A stretch of 64,000 nt of DNA from positions 124,001-188,000 of the forward strand of contig NZ_LLKN01000003.1 of assembly GCF_002900095.1 (NCBI RefSeq), given 5' to 3'. Below the pieces are notes generated by a model. The model had not been told where the DNA came from. It searched no databases and saw only the letters and a list, made by a program, of their open reading frames with translations. Each line of letters opens with the position of its first letter. Within the stretch, counting starts at the first letter, position 1. This document shows, one piece after another, positions 62,341 through 64,000 of this stretch. The translations under genes were made by a program, and so were the position numbers. The DNA comes from Salegentibacter mishustinae (lineage in GTDB: Bacteria > Bacteroidota > Bacteroidia > Flavobacteriales > Flavobacteriaceae).

Positions 62341-62361
62341 CAGCCCAAAATAACACACAAC

Positions 62362-63510
62362 ATGGCTCAGGAAACAACTACCCAAAACACCCTTAAGCTT
62401 CACAGCATTCAGGAAGCGATTGATGATATTCGTGCTGGCAAGGTGATTATTGTGGTAGACGATGAAGACAGGGAAAATGAAGGAGATTTTGTTGCCGCTG
62501 CCGAAAAGGTGACTCCGGAAATGATCAATTTTATGGCCACTCATGGCCGCGGACTCATTTGTGCCCCGATTACCGAAGAACGTTGCAAGAACCTGAAATT
62601 GGAGATGATGGTGAGCAACAATACTGATCCTATGGAAACCGGGTTTACCATTTCTGTAGATTTACGCGGCAAAGGTGTTACCACGGGTATTTCAGCTTCA
62701 GATAGAGCTAAAACCATACAGTCTCTCATAGATCCAGAAACCAATCCTACAGATCTTAACCGTCCCGGGCATATCTTCCCGCTTAAAGCAAAAGAAGGTG
62801 GTGTTTTGAGGAGAACCGGTCATACCGAAGCTGCTATAGATTTTGCAAGACTTGCCGGTTTTGAGCCAGCAGGAGTAATTGTAGAGATTATGAATGAGGA
62901 TGGAACTATGGCAAGACTTCCGCAGTTAATGGAAGTAGCTCAGCGATTCGATCTCAAAATTGTTTCTATTGAAGCCCTGGTTGCTTATAGGATGCAACAC
63001 GATTCTTTAATTGAAAAGAAAGAAGATTTTGATCTTGAGACCCGTTTTGGAAAATTTAGATTAAGAGCTTACCGCCAAACTACAAACGGGCAGGTTCATC
63101 TTGCGCTAACCAAAGGAAGCTGGAAAAGCGATGAAGAAATTCTTGTTCGTATGAATTCTACTCTGGTTAATAACGATATTTTGGGAACACTTACCAATGA
63201 TGCCGAAAAGAAACTGGATAATATGTTTAGGGCGGTTAATGAAGAAGGTCGCGGTGCTATTGTTTTTATAAATCCTGCGGTACAATCTTTAAATTTATTA
63301 CCAAGACTTGCCGAGCTTAAAGAACGCCAGAAAAAAGGCGAAGTAAAAGCTCCGCCTATTAATATGGATAATAAAGATTTTGGGATTGGTGCCCAGATTC
63401 TACACGACCTGGAAATTCATAAAATCAAATTGCTTTCTAACACCCAGCAAACAAAACGTGTGGGTATGATTGGCTACGGACTTGAAATTACCCGCTACGT
63501 AAATTATTAA
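62362..63510 (+). CDS. ribB: 3,4-dihydroxy-2-butanone-4-phosphate synthase with degenerate GTP cyclohydrolase II domain
   Basis: This 382-residue protein makes the four-carbon precursor of riboflavin from ribulose 5-phosphate. The DHBP synthase half (residues 10-210) is intact: VDDEDRENEGDFVAAAE, MATHGRGLICAP, RRTGHTEAAIDFARLAG. The C-terminal half aligns with GTP cyclohydrolase II (FDLETRFGKFRLRAYRQ, DFGIGAQILHDLEIHKIKLL, YGLEI), but where active enzymes have the zinc motif CLTGDxFxSxRCDC this protein has STLVNNDILGTLTNDAE (about residues 266-282) with no cysteines, and the RQEGRGIGL segment is FINPAVQSLNLL. This half is probably inactive, like the RibX domains of RibBX proteins. Usual annotation would be ribBA. 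Confidence 0.92.
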   Translation: MAQETTTQNTLKLHSIQEAIDDIRAGKVIIVVDDEDRENEGDFVAAAEKVTPEMINFMATHGRGLICAPITEERCKNLKLEMMVSNNTDPMETGFTISVDLRGKGVTTGISASDRAKTIQSLIDPETNPTDLNRPGHIFPLKAKEGGVLRRTGHTEAAIDFARLAGFEPAGVIVEIMNEDGTMARLPQLMEVAQRFDLKIVSIEALVAYRMQHDSLIEKKEDFDLETRFGKFRLRAYRQTTNGQVHLALTKGSWKSDEEILVRMNSTLVNNDILGTLTNDAEKKLDNMFRAVNEEGRGAIVFINPAVQSLNLLPRLAELKERQKKGEVKAPPINMDNKDFGIGAQILHDLEIHKIKLLSNTQQTKRVGMIGYGLEITRYVNY

Positions 63511-64000
63511 TTCACTTCAATAATTACCTCATCAAGAGGTCGTCGTACTTTTTTAAATTCAGAAAACATATCGTCTTCTGCACGATACCCTACCGGTAAA
63601 GCCAAAACCGATTTTAAATTATGCGCTTCTAAATTTAGAAGTTCATCGTATTTATCGGGTTCAAAGCCTTCCATCGGGCAGGCATCTATTTCTTCGGTAG
63701 CGCAAACGGTTAGTAGCGTTCCTAAACTTAAATAGGCCTGGTTTAGCGCCCATGCGTGTACTTCCTCTTCTGCTTTAGATTCAAAACTATCTACCAGAGA
63801 TTTTTTAAAAGGCTCTAAAACCTCATCGGGGGTTTCCCTTAGGTGTTTTACCCTTTTGAAATATTGTTCAATAAAATCCTTATCAACTTTCTTTTCAATA
63901 CAAATCACTAAAACGTGGGAGGCAGTATTCAACTGCTGCTGATTCCAGGAAGCACTTTTTAACTTTTCCTGAAGTTCTTTGTTACGCACTACTACCATTT
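63507..64000 (-). CDS. Nitroreductase family protein (5' end outside window)
   Basis: The frame remains open to the right edge, so only the C-terminal ~164 residues are present; the family is usually about 210. The visible part has the nitroreductase pattern LQEKLKSASWNQQQLNTASH, WALNQAYLSLGTLLTVCATE, DACPMEGFEPDKYDELL and LALPVGYRAEDD, close to NAD(P)H-dependent FMN oxidoreductases of the NfsB type. Such enzymes form FMN-binding dimers and reduce nitro or quinone compounds. Its stop overlaps the riboflavin gene stop by four bases in convergent orientation; both relate to flavin chemistry, though this may be coincidence. Confidence 0.88.
   Translation of the reverse strand, partial: MVVVRNKELQEKLKSASWNQQQLNTASHVLVICIEKKVDKDFIEQYFKRVKHLRETPDEVLEPFKKSLVDSFESKAEEEVHAWALNQAYLSLGTLLTVCATEEIDACPMEGFEPDKYDELLNLEAHNLKSVLALPVGYRAEDDMFSEFKKVRRPLDEVIIEVN

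Noticed and set aside
62338-62361. Upstream TTG start for the riboflavin gene, adding eight residues.
   Set aside because: The TTG is the end of a TAnnTTTG promoter box, and the ATG at 62362 begins a normal MAQ-type N-terminus.

Overview
The window reads as a chromosomal segment of a marine or saline member of Bacteroidota, most likely Flavobacteriaceae (Gramella, Salegentibacter or Zunongwangia type). This rests on AT-rich intergenic DNA, a SusC/SusD pair, many lipoproteins with short Bacteroidota-style signal peptides, TAnnTTTG promoter boxes, a LytTR/His_kinase pair with 2TM domains, a DUF6952 gene and the order tpx-dgkA-ftsK-lolA-lptF-ribB. Species is an inference. No rRNA, tRNA, CRISPR array, transposase or phage gene was seen.

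Layout. 1-4.4 kb: fatty-acid beta-oxidation genes (FadB-like C-terminus, thiolase, acyl-CoA dehydrogenase), interrupted twice by small S23/bAvd-like four-helix-bundle genes. 4.5-11.9 kb: osmotic and stress functions, with two tandem MscS channels, a GH15 hydrolase facing away from a fused trehalose-phosphate synthase/phosphatase, and a YtxH protein. 12-17.5 kb: a secreted M28 peptidase, Tex, and App1 phosphatase divergent from a lipid kinase. 17.8-31.5 kb: one accessory block on the plus strand (SusC, SusD, two giant FG-GAP/ASPIC-UnbV lipoproteins, a vanadium-haloperoxidase-like lipoprotein and a membrane-anchored GyrI-like protein). 31.6-39.6 kb: a sugar-oxidation island (GMC dehydrogenase with its Tat lipoprotein subunit, two xylose-isomerase-like TIM barrels, an MFS permease, a Gfo/Idh/MocA dehydrogenase and a 3-keto-disaccharide hydrolase lipoprotein). 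39.8-51.6 kb: stress and signalling (hydrolase-OsmC fusion, Cu/Zn SOD, ECF sigma/anti-sigma, LytTR two-component system, hemerythrin, NDH-2, a second sigma factor with a 4-TM partner, Lpd, an aldehyde dehydrogenase remnant, Lrp). 51.7-64 kb: sulfur amino-acid lyase, outer-membrane barrel, NhaC antiporter, thiol-peroxidase defence genes, then a housekeeping run ftsK-lolA-lptF-ribB and a partial nitroreductase.

How the parts may work together. The sugar island has predicted periplasmic, inner-membrane and cytoplasmic steps that fit C3 oxidation of a glycoside, cleavage of the keto-sugar, import and NAD(P)-linked processing. The SusCD-FG-GAP-haloperoxidase block is the best candidate for an undescribed system: it pairs an outer-membrane import complex with large calcium-binding-type propellers and a haloperoxidase or acid-phosphatase fold, with no glycoside hydrolase. 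Other notable points are a riboflavin protein whose GTP cyclohydrolase II half has lost its zinc cysteines, a histidine kinase that looks like an in-frame fusion with a 2TM gene, and a dispersed intergenic repeat with the core CTCGATTATCGAG.
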